DNA from: Planctomycetota bacterium
Lineage (GTDB): Bacteria > Planctomycetota > Phycisphaerae > UBA1845 > UTPLA1
Length of the DNA: 64,000 bases
Assembly: GCA_003576905.1 (NCBI GenBank)
Contig: QEVG01000008.1
Location: 1-64,000, forward strand
Direction of reading: 5' to 3'
Position numbers and translations under genes: made by a program. The notes below the pieces were generated by a model. The model searched no databases, was not told the origin of the DNA, and was given only the letters and a program-made list of their open reading frames with translations. Positions 24,031-32,405 of this stretch are shown piece after piece. Position 1 is the stretch's first letter. The number at the start of each line of letters is the position of its first letter.

Positions 24031-25065
24031 TTAATCAATCGGCGGAGCATACATGAGCCCCCCCTGGTTCCAGAGCCGGTTGAGTCCACGCTCCAGCTTG
24101 AGCGGACTCTTGCTGCCAAGATTGCGATCATACATCTCGCCGTAATTCCCCGCCGCCTTTACCGCGCGGATCGCCCAGCCCGCATCAACCCCCATGGCCC
24201 TGGTGAACAGGGCCTCTTCTCCCCGGACAAGCTTCCAGTCGGCGGTTTCGCGCTCGACTGCGATCTTGTCGATGTTTTCCTGCGTTACGCCTGTTTCCTC
24301 TGCCAGAAGGAGCGCGTACAGCACCCATCGCACCACCGTGGTCCATTCGTCATCCCCTCGCAGCACCGCCGGGCACAGCGGATCATGCGATATGCGATCA
24401 GGCAGAATCCGATAGGCATCGGGTCCGCCGGGCGCGCGCAATCGCATGATCGCCAGCTGGAAGGAGTTGGAGGAATACGCCTGGCATTGCCCGTTGAACA
24501 AGGCATCCGCTGCGCCGTCGGCGGAGTCAATGACCAGCGGCTTGACGGTCAGGCCGCGAAGTCGAAAGTAGTCGATAAGGTTCTGCTCGTCGGTGTTTCC
24601 TTTTTCCACGGCAATCGTCGCGCCGGCCAGATCGGCGCCGCTCTGGTACGGCGAATCCTTCGGTACCATGAACGCCTGGCTGTCGTAGAAGAGGATTCCA
24701 GGGAAATGAACCTTCAGCAGCGCCTCGCGCGTCAGGGTCCAGGACGTCTGCCGGAGGAGCAGATCGATTCGCCTCGCCTGAAGCGCCGGAAATCGTCCCG
24801 ACGCTTTTAGCGGAATGAATTCGACTTTCTCAGGATCACCCAGCACCGCCGCCGCTACGGCGCGCGCAAAGTCGACCTCCAGCCCGCTCCAGCGGCCGGA
24901 TGAATCCCGCACGGAGAAACCGGGTATCCCCTCGCTGACGCCGCATCGCAGCTTCCCGCGTGACTTGATCCCATTGAGGATCTCGCCTGCGTCCGAAGTC
25001 AGGCCCGGGACTCCCGTCACTGAGACGATAGCGAGTACGATCCTGGCAGACCGACCGCGACCCAT
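24031..25065 (-). CDS. AapJ-like periplasmic amino-acid-binding protein (orphan)
   Basis: A 344-residue type II periplasmic binding protein closest in pattern to AapJ/BztA, the general L-amino-acid receptor of ABC importers. It has a signal peptide, then GKLRCGVSEGIPGFSVRD, GLEVDFARAVAAAVLG, RIDLLLRQTSWTLTREA, the NTDEQNLIDYFR and RISHDPLCPAV regions and a C-terminal YGEMYDRNLG, all in AapJ order. ATG 25065 has a good GGGAGGAAAG site. No AapQ, AapM or AapP genes are nearby. The next gene is an SLC13-type permease 21 bases downstream. etfA is divergent, sharing a 162-base promoter region. Confidence 0.88.
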   Translation of the reverse strand: MGRGRSARIVLAIVSVTGVPGLTSDAGEILNGIKSRGKLRCGVSEGIPGFSVRDSSGRWSGLEVDFARAVAAAVLGDPEKVEFIPLKASGRFPALQARRIDLLLRQTSWTLTREALLKVHFPGILFYDSQAFMVPKDSPYQSGADLAGATIAVEKGNTDEQNLIDYFRLRGLTVKPLVIDSADGAADALFNGQCQAYSSNSFQLAIMRLRAPGGPDAYRILPDRISHDPLCPAVLRGDDEWTTVVRWVLYALLLAEETGVTQENIDKIAVERETADWKLVRGEEALFTRAMGVDAGWAIRAVKAAGNYGEMYDRNLGSKSPLKLERGLNRLWNQGGLMYAPPID

Positions 25066-25166
25066 GGCTTTCCTCCCGTTGGCGGACCACCGATCCCGCG
25101 CCGCAATCATCCTTCAGCCCGGTCGGTGGTCAAGGATGTGGCTCCCCCATTCGAAAGTGCCCCGGT

Positions 25167-25194
25167 TTGCCCTATTCCGCAAGCGCCTTATCAT
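25167..25194 (+). promoter_or_regulatory. Weak candidate promoter upstream of etfA
   Basis: TTGCCC at 25167-25172, a 16-base spacer and TATCAT at 25189-25194, placed about 34 bases before the etfA start. Confidence 0.3.
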
Positions 25195-25227
25195 GATGGC
25201 CCGTTTTTCAACCACAGCGAGGACACC

Positions 25228-26214
25228 ATGAACAAGGACATCTTCGTCTTCATCGAACAGCGCGGCGGCCAGGTTCTCCCGGCCGCGATTCAGGCCATCA
25301 CCGCCGCCACGCACCTGGCGGTCAAGACGGGCGGCAAGGCCGTCGCCGGCATCATCGGTCACAACCTTGGACCCGTCGCCGACCGGATTGACGGCACCGG
25401 CGTCGCGACCATCCTTGTTGCCGACGACGCTGCGCTCGCCATGTACAACCCTCTCCGGTACACGCGCGCCCTGACGGCGATGATCCAGAAGGCCGATCCG
25501 CAGATCGTCCTTCTTGCCGCGTCGTTCATGGGCCGCGACCTCGCCCCGCGCGCCGCGATGCGCCTGCATGCCGGGCTCGCCACTGACTGCACCGAGCTCG
25601 ACCTCGAAGGCGGCGCGCTGGTGGTCCGGCGGCCCATCTACAACGGAAAGGCCTTCAGCCGCGTGCACTTCAACGCCGGCCGGGTGCAGATGGCGTCGGT
25701 CCGGCCCAACACGTTTGCCGCGCCGGCCGGCGGGGGCGCCAGGGCCGAGCGCGTCGCAATCGCATTCGCCGCCGACGCGTCGGACGACCGCCAGACCACG
25801 AAGGAAATCGCGCGCACCGGCGGAAATGAAAAGGACGTGACCGAGGCATCAATCGTGGTTTCGGGCGGGCGCAGCCTGAAGAGCGAGGAGAATTTCAAGA
25901 TCATCTACGACCTAGCCCATGCACTCGACGGTGCGGTGGGCGCCAGCCGCGCGGCCTGCGACGCGGGCTATCAGCCGCACTCGCGGCAGGTCGGCCTGAC
26001 CGGCAAGACCGTCACGCCGCAGCTTTATTTCGCCTGCGGGATCAGCGGTGCAATTCAGCACCTCGCCGGCATGCGCGGCAGCCGCTGCATCGTGGCCGTC
26101 AACACCGACGCCGAGGCGCCGATCTTTAAGGTGGCGGACTACGGCGTCGTCGCCGACCTTTTCACGTTCGTGCCGCTGCTTACGGAGGAAGTGAAGAAGG
26201 TCCGCGCGCACTGA
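25228..26214 (+). CDS. etfA: Electron transfer flavoprotein alpha subunit
   Basis: A 328-residue ETF alpha subunit that holds FAD and passes electrons from acyl-CoA dehydrogenases to a membrane quinone reductase. The C-terminal FAD domain has the signature VVSGGRSLKSEENFKII, then GASRAACDAGYQPHSRQVGLTGKTVTPQLYFACGI and VAVNTDAEAPIFKVADYGVVAD, split here by ordinary family positions. The N-terminal domain is typical. ATG 25228 follows a GAGG site. The beta-subunit gene etfB, normally immediately upstream, is missing: the neighbour upstream is a divergent binding-protein gene. The membrane Fe-S oxidoreductase gene follows by 62 bases. Confidence 0.95.
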   Translation: MNKDIFVFIEQRGGQVLPAAIQAITAATHLAVKTGGKAVAGIIGHNLGPVADRIDGTGVATILVADDAALAMYNPLRYTRALTAMIQKADPQIVLLAASFMGRDLAPRAAMRLHAGLATDCTELDLEGGALVVRRPIYNGKAFSRVHFNAGRVQMASVRPNTFAAPAGGGARAERVAIAFAADASDDRQTTKEIARTGGNEKDVTEASIVVSGGRSLKSEENFKIIYDLAHALDGAVGASRAACDAGYQPHSRQVGLTGKTVTPQLYFACGISGAIQHLAGMRGSRCIVAVNTDAEAPIFKVADYGVVADLFTFVPLLTEEVKKVRAH

Positions 26215-26276
26215 CTTCCTGCCTGTGCCCCCGCTGACCGAACGCCGATTTCATTGACCATTCCGCGAGACGCTGC

Positions 26277-28352
26277 ATGAATCCGGTTGTCATGACGCTG
26301 CTTCTGGCTGCCGCCTGGGGCCTCTTCGCCTGGCAGATTTTTCGCCGATGGCGGTTGATGACCATTGGTCCGGGCGAAAACCGTTTCGACCAGATCGGCA
26401 CGCGCCTTCGGCGGACGTGGGAATACGCCTTTGCCCAGAAGCGCATGCGCCGCTACTGGTGGGCCGGAATCGCCCACCAGCTCATCTTCACCGGTTTCGT
26501 CGTTCTGCTGCTGCGGACGCTCGTCCTCTGGGGCCGCGGCTACAGCGAAGGCTTCAACCTCTGGGTCCTCGGGCTCGACCAGCCCCTCGGCAAGGTGTAT
26601 TCCTTCCTGAAAGACCTCTTCGCCGTTCTTGTGATCGCAGGCACGCTCGTCTTCTTCTACTACCGACTCGTCCTGAAGCCCGCGCGGCTCTCGAAGGGTT
26701 TTGAAGGCATCCTCATCCTGCTCATCATCTCAACGATGATGGTGGCGGACATCGTCTATGACGGCGCGTCGATCGTGCGGGATGCGCGCGCACAGGGCGG
26801 CGCGGTCGCATTTCATGGCGTCGAGCCGGCGGGGTCCGTCGCCGCCTTCGCGCTCGGCGGCCTTTCCGACGGCGCGATCAACTTTCTGCGCCACGCGGGT
26901 TTCTGGACGCACAGCGCGCTTGTGCTGATTTTTCTGAACCTCCTGCCGGTGTCGAAGCACTTCCACGTCGTCACGGGCATCCCGAATGTTTTCTTCCAGA
27001 ATCTTTCCCCGCGCGGGCGGCTGCCCAATGTGCCCGACATCGAGGGGAAGCTGGAGCGCGAGGAAACGCTCGGCCTGAAGCGCATCGAGCAGCTCTCCTG
27101 GAAGGCGGTGCTCGATCTGTACACCTGCACCGAGTGCGGGCGATGCACGGATCAGTGCCCGGCCAACAGCACCGGCAAGCTGCTTTCGCCCAAACAGCTC
27201 ACGCTCGATCTGCGGGATTATCTGTACAAGCACGAAAAGGCACTGGTAGGGGCCAAAGGAACGAACGGCCAGGGGGCCGAGGGTGCAGCAGAGGGTGGCA
27301 TGGCCGCGGTCTCCGGCAACGGCGAATTGCCGGAACTGGTGCCCGACATCATTAAGCCCGAGGTGCTCTGGGCCTGCACGACCTGCGGCGCATGCGAGAC
27401 GGAATGCCCCGTGTTCATCACCTATGTCGACAAGATCGTGGACATGCGGCGCAATCTCGTCATGGAGAAGTCGGAGTTTCCGGCTGAGTTGCAGAATGCG
27501 TTTCGCGGCATGGAGACGAATTCGAATCCGTGGAGCTTCCCGGCGTCGGACCGGGCCGCGTGGACCGAGGGGCTGGATGTCCCGCGCATGGCGGAGAAGC
27601 CCGACGCCGATGTGCTCTTCTGGGTTGGATGTTCGGCCTCGTTTGACGATCGCGCCCGCCGCATTGCCAGGGCGATGGCACAACTTCTCACCGCCGCCGG
27701 GGTCAATTACGCGATCCTCGGCGAGGAGGAGTGCTGCACTGGAGACCCGGCCCGCCGCGCCGGCAACGAGTTCCTCTTCCAGATGATGGCCCAGACGAAT
27801 GCCGAGATTCTCAACAACTACAAGCCCAGGACCATCGTCGCGAGCTGCCCGCACTGCTTCAACACGCTGGCGAATGAGTACCCCGACTTCGGCGCGAGGT
27901 TCCGCGTGGTGCACCACACGGAGTTTCTCGCCCAGCTCGTGGCCGAGGGGAAGCTCAAGCCGAAGAATCGGATCGATGCGAAGGTGGCCTATCACGATTC
28001 GTGCTACCTCGGCCGCTACAACGAGATCTACGAGCCGCCTCGCGACACCCTGCGGGCGATCCCGGGATTGACCGTCCTTGAGCCGACGGCGACGCGCGAC
28101 CGCGGCATGTGCTGCGGGGCCGGCGGGGCGCAGATGTTCAAGGAGGAGGAGCACGCGCGGGAGGGCGCGAAGGGCGAGCGTGTCAACGAGAAGCGGACCG
28201 ATCAGCTGCTGGAGACAATGCCGGACATGGTGGCGTCGAGCTGCCCGTTCTGCCAGAGAATGCTGATCGACGGCCTCGCCGGTCGGGGGCGCGAGGATGT
28301 GAAGCAGTTCGACGTTGCGGAGCTGCTGTGGCAGGCGGTGGGGGAGGCATAG
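26277..28352 (+). CDS. Membrane Fe-S oxidoreductase, ETF:quinone oxidoreductase type (EtfD/EMO-like)
   Basis: A 691-residue protein fused from a membrane b-type cytochrome-like part (about 5-6 helices in residues 1-245, similar to NarI) and a heterodisulfide-reductase-like Fe-S part. It has two ferredoxin motifs, CTECGRCTDQCP near residue 283 and CTTCGACETECP near 367, then two CCG domains with EEECCTGDPARRAGNE near 480 and MCCGAGGAQMF near 612. This architecture is that of EtfD of mycobacteria and the ETF:menaquinone oxidoreductase EMO of Geobacter, which move electrons from ETF into the quinone pool. Its position directly after etfA supports that role. Confidence 0.9.
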   Translation: MNPVVMTLLLAAAWGLFAWQIFRRWRLMTIGPGENRFDQIGTRLRRTWEYAFAQKRMRRYWWAGIAHQLIFTGFVVLLLRTLVLWGRGYSEGFNLWVLGLDQPLGKVYSFLKDLFAVLVIAGTLVFFYYRLVLKPARLSKGFEGILILLIISTMMVADIVYDGASIVRDARAQGGAVAFHGVEPAGSVAAFALGGLSDGAINFLRHAGFWTHSALVLIFLNLLPVSKHFHVVTGIPNVFFQNLSPRGRLPNVPDIEGKLEREETLGLKRIEQLSWKAVLDLYTCTECGRCTDQCPANSTGKLLSPKQLTLDLRDYLYKHEKALVGAKGTNGQGAEGAAEGGMAAVSGNGELPELVPDIIKPEVLWACTTCGACETECPVFITYVDKIVDMRRNLVMEKSEFPAELQNAFRGMETNSNPWSFPASDRAAWTEGLDVPRMAEKPDADVLFWVGCSASFDDRARRIARAMAQLLTAAGVNYAILGEEECCTGDPARRAGNEFLFQMMAQTNAEILNNYKPRTIVASCPHCFNTLANEYPDFGARFRVVHHTEFLAQLVAEGKLKPKNRIDAKVAYHDSCYLGRYNEIYEPPRDTLRAIPGLTVLEPTATRDRGMCCGAGGAQMFKEEEHAREGAKGERVNEKRTDQLLETMPDMVASSCPFCQRMLIDGLAGRGREDVKQFDVAELLWQAVGEA

Positions 28353-28442
28353 TCATTCAATCGTCGGAGTGGTATCGCCGCGAAGTGCCGCACCGACGCC
28401 TCAATCGCGGCCCGGTAGATGTCAATTCCTCGCCTTTCCGGA

Positions 28443-29189
28443 TCACTCTACCGATCGCCGAAGCCGTATAAGCAGGTCATTCAGTGCCGGGCGAGCCGTG
28501 GGTTCGTCGGGCAGCCCGCTCTCCACGCGGGCCTGCAGAAGCAGATCGGTCAGCCGGTCTCGTTCACCGCGATGAAACTCGATATCGGCATGCGGCAATT
28601 CCGAATGCTCCGGGCTTGCCGACTTCAAGGCGAGAAGGTCGGCGACATGGCTGAGCCGGAATGACTCGTTGAGCGTCACGAGGTTGGCCTCCACTGCGCC
28701 GGTACGCATCAAGTGTATTCCAGTGAGCAGGACGCGATAAACATAGAGCAATGGCTTGACGCGGCGCTGCTGCTCGAACAGCTTCCACTGTGTTTGAACA
28801 AAGCCCAGGTAGTGGTTCCCATGGTGTCGCGTGATGCAGCCTCTTGCGATCTCGCGCAGTTCCGCGTGCTCCGGCGTCGTATGCACGATCAGCGGGGAAT
28901 AGAGCTGCTCAAGAACGTATCCGTTTCGCTTGAGCAGCATCACGAAGAACTTCCGCACATCGTGTGTGACGATGTCCAGCTCGCGGCCTTCTTCGCGAAT
29001 CGACTCTTCTAACGTCTCACGCGGAGGCAGTAGCCCGAGCACTTCTTCTGCGGGCAAGATATGTACGCCCCGCAAATCGAAATCAGAATCGGGTGACGGG
29101 AAACCGTACAGATGCGCCCCGCTGAGCGTCGAGAAGATGAGTGGATACGGCTGGCGGGCTGTCACGCGGCGCAGCAGTTCATCCGCCAT
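28443..29189 (-). CDS. RlaP-type predicted nucleotidyltransferase (second of a tandem pair)
   Basis: A 248-residue DNA polymerase beta-superfamily nucleotidyltransferase of the COG3541/RlaP group. The active-site motif is GAHLYGFPSPDSDFDLRGVH (G-x3-YG then D-x-D), followed by the family's helical domain (FVQTQWKLFEQQRRVKPLLY and LYVYRVLLTGIHLMRTGAVE). RlaP proteins are found beside RNA ligases in RNA-repair operons, but no ligase or RtcB gene is nearby. The start codon at 29189 lies inside the end of the upstream paralogue (11-base overlap), so the two are translationally coupled. Confidence 0.85.
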   Translation of the reverse strand: MADELLRRVTARQPYPLIFSTLSGAHLYGFPSPDSDFDLRGVHILPAEEVLGLLPPRETLEESIREEGRELDIVTHDVRKFFVMLLKRNGYVLEQLYSPLIVHTTPEHAELREIARGCITRHHGNHYLGFVQTQWKLFEQQRRVKPLLYVYRVLLTGIHLMRTGAVEANLVTLNESFRLSHVADLLALKSASPEHSELPHADIEFHRGERDRLTDLLLQARVESGLPDEPTARPALNDLLIRLRRSVE

Positions 29190-30105
29190 GTTCCGCCCTC
29201 CAGCGCCGGGCCTTGATCAGTAGCTTGTTTGCTCGATTGTAGTCAGGCCGCTCGGGGAGTTTCGTCCGTGTGTAGGCCGCTTCAAAGTCTGCATGGAGAC
29301 GAAGCCGCCAAGCGTTCACCTGCTTCCAGGCAATCTCGCCGCGATTGATGGCTAACAACTCCTCTCGATGCTCCTCAACGCGTACCGGTACATGCCCATC
29401 GCGCAGAGCGATGATGCCCCCCAGCAGCAGGCGAATGAGGTGCATCGCGTGTTTCCATCGAAGCGCCCCCTGTGCGCGCATGTCCTGTTCCAGTCGCTTG
29501 AACTGCGAGAGCACATAGCCGTTGTAAGTCTGGTAGATCAGCCGTGAGAGAAAGGCCGAGCGCATGTCGAGAAGTTCCTGCGCAATCGGCGCGACCTCAA
29601 GCACGTCCGGTGTATACAGGCACTCGAGGATGTTCGGATTGGCCTTCAGCGCCAGCGTCAGAAACTTCTGCAGCTCCCAGTAGCACTCCTGCGTCTCGTC
29701 GGATTCCAGTTGCTCCGGCACGCCGAATAGCGACCAGTGGGCGTCTGCCGGCGGCAAAAAAACACCGCGAACGTCCGTATCAGACTCGCCATGTTCGAGG
29801 CCATAGGCGCGCGAGCCAATAACACATCGAAAGATCACATGGGAATCCAGCGAGATTGTCGGCGCAGGCTGCGTCGGGCTGTGCAATCCGGTCGACTGCA
29901 TCTCCTTGAGCACGGCGAACTCGGCACGGCGGAATGACTGCTCGGTATCGTCCACCAGCTTGATACGATACGCATGGAACGGGTCGACCGGACTGTTGAC
30001 AATCACGCCAACCGCCCCGGCTCGCGACTGCCCCGCGCGGATCACAACCTTCGTGCCCACCGGCAGGATCCGACGCGGTCCAAACTCGGATGGATCATGA
30101 AGCAT
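29179..30105 (-). CDS. RlaP-type predicted nucleotidyltransferase (first of a tandem pair)
   Basis: A 308-residue paralogue of the following gene. An N-terminal extension of about 85 residues (GTKVVIRAGQSRAGAVGVIV) looks like a small beta-barrel of SH3/KOW type and could bind nucleic acid. The catalytic motif is GSRAYGLEHGESDTDVRGVF. The helical domain resembles that of the paralogue (KRLEQDMRAQGALRWKHAMHL). The pair probably modifies RNA or another acceptor with a nucleotide; the substrate is unknown. A promoter was not obvious in the 162-base gap to hicB, and this pair may be a separate transcript. Confidence 0.85.
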   Translation of the reverse strand: MLHDPSEFGPRRILPVGTKVVIRAGQSRAGAVGVIVNSPVDPFHAYRIKLVDDTEQSFRRAEFAVLKEMQSTGLHSPTQPAPTISLDSHVIFRCVIGSRAYGLEHGESDTDVRGVFLPPADAHWSLFGVPEQLESDETQECYWELQKFLTLALKANPNILECLYTPDVLEVAPIAQELLDMRSAFLSRLIYQTYNGYVLSQFKRLEQDMRAQGALRWKHAMHLIRLLLGGIIALRDGHVPVRVEEHREELLAINRGEIAWKQVNAWRLRLHADFEAAYTRTKLPERPDYNRANKLLIKARRWRAEHGG

Positions 30106-30186
30106 GAAGCGACCCGTTCCCCATTATCTTAGCCGGCTTGTAGGCGGTCGCGTGGAATCTGAATGGGCAAAAGGTCTCGCGGTGAA

Positions 30187-30211
30187 CCGCGGTCGGGTGG
30201 CATGACCGCGG
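30187..30211 (-). terminator. GC-rich hairpin downstream of hicB (possible terminator)
   Basis: A perfect 8-bp inverted repeat CCGCGGTC/GACCGCGG with a 9-base loop lies between hicB and the nucleotidyltransferase genes. No T-run follows directly, so Rho-independent function is doubtful. Confidence 0.3.
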
Positions 30212-30267
30212 CCCCTTCAGCCACGGGTCCGACTTGGGGCGGCCATGTTCAGGCGTCAGGGCCGTTC

Positions 30268-30729
30268 TCACTTGCGCCGAGCGGCCGCTCGCCGTCTGGT
30301 TCGCGCTTTTTCGCTCGGACCATGTTTTGGCTTTGACTGGCGAACGTATTCTGTCACCGCCTTCACAAGGCACCCGGACCGCGTATCGCCCGTCTGGCGC
30401 GCGAAGCGGTCTACCTGGTCCAGCACGCGTTCCGGGATCGTGATGTTGATCCGCTTCGCGTTTGTCCGAAGCCGCGACGCATCAATCGACACGACTGCCC
30501 AGGTTCCGCCCGTGTTCGCCGGGTCTCGCGCATGGTCCTCGACCCGCCCCGCACGAGGAACGGGTTGTCCCTCCTCGATCAGCCCCTCGATGTGCAGTTC
30601 GATCGCCTCCCGTGCCATCGCAATGGCCTCGTCGAGGGTGGAGCCCGCGGAGAAACAGCCCGGCAGGTCGGGCACCGTCACGCCGTAATCACTGCGCCGG
30701 TCCTTGTGAATGACAATCGGATAGTGCAT
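30268..30729 (-). CDS. hicB: HicB antitoxin with ribbon-helix-helix DNA-binding tail
   Basis: A 153-residue antitoxin. The N-terminal HicB fold has the diagnostic YGVTVPDLPGCFSAGSTLDEA, a degenerate RNase-H-like domain that binds HicA. A linker of about 35 residues leads to the ribbon-helix-helix domain INITIPERVLDQVDRFARQT, and the protein ends in an Arg/Lys-rich tail. It follows hicA by one base, so the order is toxin then antitoxin. The RHH domain should bind the operator found in the hicA promoter and autoregulate the pair. Confidence 0.93.
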   Translation of the reverse strand: MHYPIVIHKDRRSDYGVTVPDLPGCFSAGSTLDEAIAMAREAIELHIEGLIEEGQPVPRAGRVEDHARDPANTGGTWAVVSIDASRLRTNAKRINITIPERVLDQVDRFARQTGDTRSGCLVKAVTEYVRQSKPKHGPSEKARTRRRAAARRK

Positions 30730-30730
30730 T

Positions 30731-30919
30731 TTACACCTCGTTCCAGCCGGCCTGCCGGAATATCGCCTTCAAAGTGCCTTTCGGAAAATCCTTCCGAGGA
30801 TGCGGAACGGTCACCAATCCCGGCCTCTCCGGATGTTTGAACTGCTGATGGCTGCCCCTGGTCCTGACGAGCAGCCAGCCCTCTCGTTTCAGCCGTCGAA
30901 TAACATCCGTGCTACTCAT
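30731..30919 (-). CDS. hicA: HicA toxin (mRNA interferase)
   Basis: A 62-residue double-stranded-RNA-binding-fold toxin that cleaves or blocks mRNA. It begins MSSTDVIRRLKREGW, has the catalytic GSHQQFKHPERPGLVTVPHP and ends KAIFRQAGWNEV, matching the family end to end. The ATG at 30919 lies about 8 bases after the -10 box, so the transcript may be almost leaderless. Longer starts would add residues across the promoter. Confidence 0.93.
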   Translation of the reverse strand: MSSTDVIRRLKREGWLLVRTRGSHQQFKHPERPGLVTVPHPRKDFPKGTLKAIFRQAGWNEV

Positions 30920-30926
30920 CCACTGT

Positions 30927-30955
30927 ATTATACACACTATGTGTATTCCTAGCAA
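30927..30955 (-). promoter_or_regulatory. hicAB promoter
   Basis: On the minus strand TTGCTA (30955-30950), a 17-base spacer and a perfect TATAAT (30932-30927). The predicted start of transcription falls at or just before the hicA ATG. Confidence 0.7.
30930..30946. promoter_or_regulatory. Inverted-repeat operator overlapping the hicAB promoter
   Basis: ATACACA-CTA-TGTGTAT is a perfect 7-bp inverted repeat with a 3-base centre. It covers the spacer and the first bases of the -10 box, a typical site for repression by a ribbon-helix-helix protein such as HicB. Confidence 0.65.
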
Positions 30956-31102
30956 GCCGCAGGCGATCTCCGTGTGGCCCAACGCCCATGCCGCAGCCTC
31001 CCAGCGCGTCCGGATGCACGGCCGCGCTTTCATGCGACCGTGTCCGCGGCAGCCAGATCAATTAAGAGTTATTCCCCATGGCCCGGGCGCGTCCCCGATG
31101 CG

Positions 31103-31831
31103 CTACGCCTGCGCGACGTGCATGGGATCGCGCGGATCCCCAAGCCCAATCGGCCGCTGCGTCGGTGCGAGCATCGAGGCAAATTCCGCGGCGGTGGGCG
31201 CGTCCTTGATTGCCCGTGCCGGGACGCCCACCACTGTCGTCATCGGGTCCACGTCCTGCGTCACGACTGCCCCCGCGCCGACGATCGCCTCGAAGCCGAT
31301 GCGGACGTTCTGCACGACCGTGGCGCCGATGCCGACGAATGCGCCGCTTTCCACGACAACGTGCCCCGCGAGTCGAACGCCGGGGCAGATGTGTACGCTC
31401 GTGCCGATCATGGATTCATGATCGACGATGCAGCCGGTGTTCAGAATCGCATAGTCGCCGATCTGGCAGTGCGCACAGACCAGCGCCCCGGCGGCGATCA
31501 CCACGCCCTTGCCCGCGCTGGCGTTCGACGCAAGCTGCGCGGAGGGATGAATCGCGCTGACAAGTTCAAGCTCCCCTGCTTCGACGCGGTCGCCCAGCGC
31601 GCGCCGCACGCCGTTGTCCCCGATGGCGATCACCGCGCCGCGCACCCCGCGCTGCCGTACTTCATCCAACTGATCGATTCCGCCGAGCACCGGCAGGCCG
31701 TCCACGCGCCGCCCGTGCAGGGCCGGGTTGTTGTCGAGGAATCCGATGGCCCGATGCGTGCGCGCCTGCTGAATGATGTCCAGCACGACCCGCCCGTGTC
31801 CGCCGGCGCCCAGTATCACGATATCCATCAT
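31103..31831 (-). CDS. NeuD/PglD-like sugar acyltransferase
   Basis: A 242-residue enzyme with an N-terminal nucleotide-sugar-binding subdomain (DIVILGAGGHGRVVLDIIQ) and a C-terminal left-handed beta-helix built from hexapeptide repeats (VVIAAGALVCAHCQIGDYAI). The catalytic His lies in VDHESMIG, as in PglD. It should acetylate an amino sugar on a nucleotide carrier, for sialic-acid-like or bacillosamine-like sugars used in surface glycans. The start is ATG 31831 (or the adjacent ATG 31828) after a GGAG site. It is divergent from the polysaccharide export gene, which fits a glycan role. Confidence 0.88.
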   Translation of the reverse strand: MMDIVILGAGGHGRVVLDIIQQARTHRAIGFLDNNPALHGRRVDGLPVLGGIDQLDEVRQRGVRGAVIAIGDNGVRRALGDRVEAGELELVSAIHPSAQLASNASAGKGVVIAAGALVCAHCQIGDYAILNTGCIVDHESMIGTSVHICPGVRLAGHVVVESGAFVGIGATVVQNVRIGFEAIVGAGAVVTQDVDPMTTVVGVPARAIKDAPTAAEFASMLAPTQRPIGLGDPRDPMHVAQA

Positions 31832-32405
31832 GTGTTCGCTCCGGCCGGAGGCCTCATTGCACGCGCCCGTGCCGCGCAAAAAAGCCCGCGTGTCCGCGCG
31901 GCGCTGTTCCGACCGCTACCCCGGGCGATCGATTCACCCGCGGCGGGTTCACCTTGCCTATCGGCGGGCACGGCCGCCGCGCTGAACACCGTCCGGCCCC
32001 AGTCCGAGCGTACCTTGCGCCCGCGCCGCCTCGCGCGGAAAACTCCGGCGCGCCGCCTTTCAGAATTGGCAGCCGGGGCCTTTCCGATTCGGCGCATGCA
32101 GCCCGGCGAGGTGATGCGAGATTATCGGCCGAAGCGGCGGATTTCTTCGGGCGACCGGCGATTCCTGCGTGCCGGCGGGCATCCTTAAAAGCGCCGTCAA
32201 ACCTCGCCAAATGCTGCAATTCCGGCGATTGAGTGTCGATAACAGCGATCGAAGTGGGGCCGCATTTTCGGTCCCGGCGCAAAGCGAAGGAGCACGGCAT
32301 ATGAGCGCGACATGCGGCGACCTGATCCCGAAGAGCTGCCGCCGCGCAGACCGGTCGCGGACGGCGATGCGCCCCGAGAGTCGCGAAACCCGTGGGGAAC
32401 ATGAC
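31832..32405. other. 574-base intergenic region between divergent acyltransferase and Wza genes
   Basis: No independent gene is visible. It should contain the promoters of both divergent genes. A strong AAGGAG ribosome-binding site at 32287-32292 precedes an in-frame ATG at 32301 that would lengthen the Wza-like protein by 35 residues ahead of its signal peptide. Confidence 0.4.
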
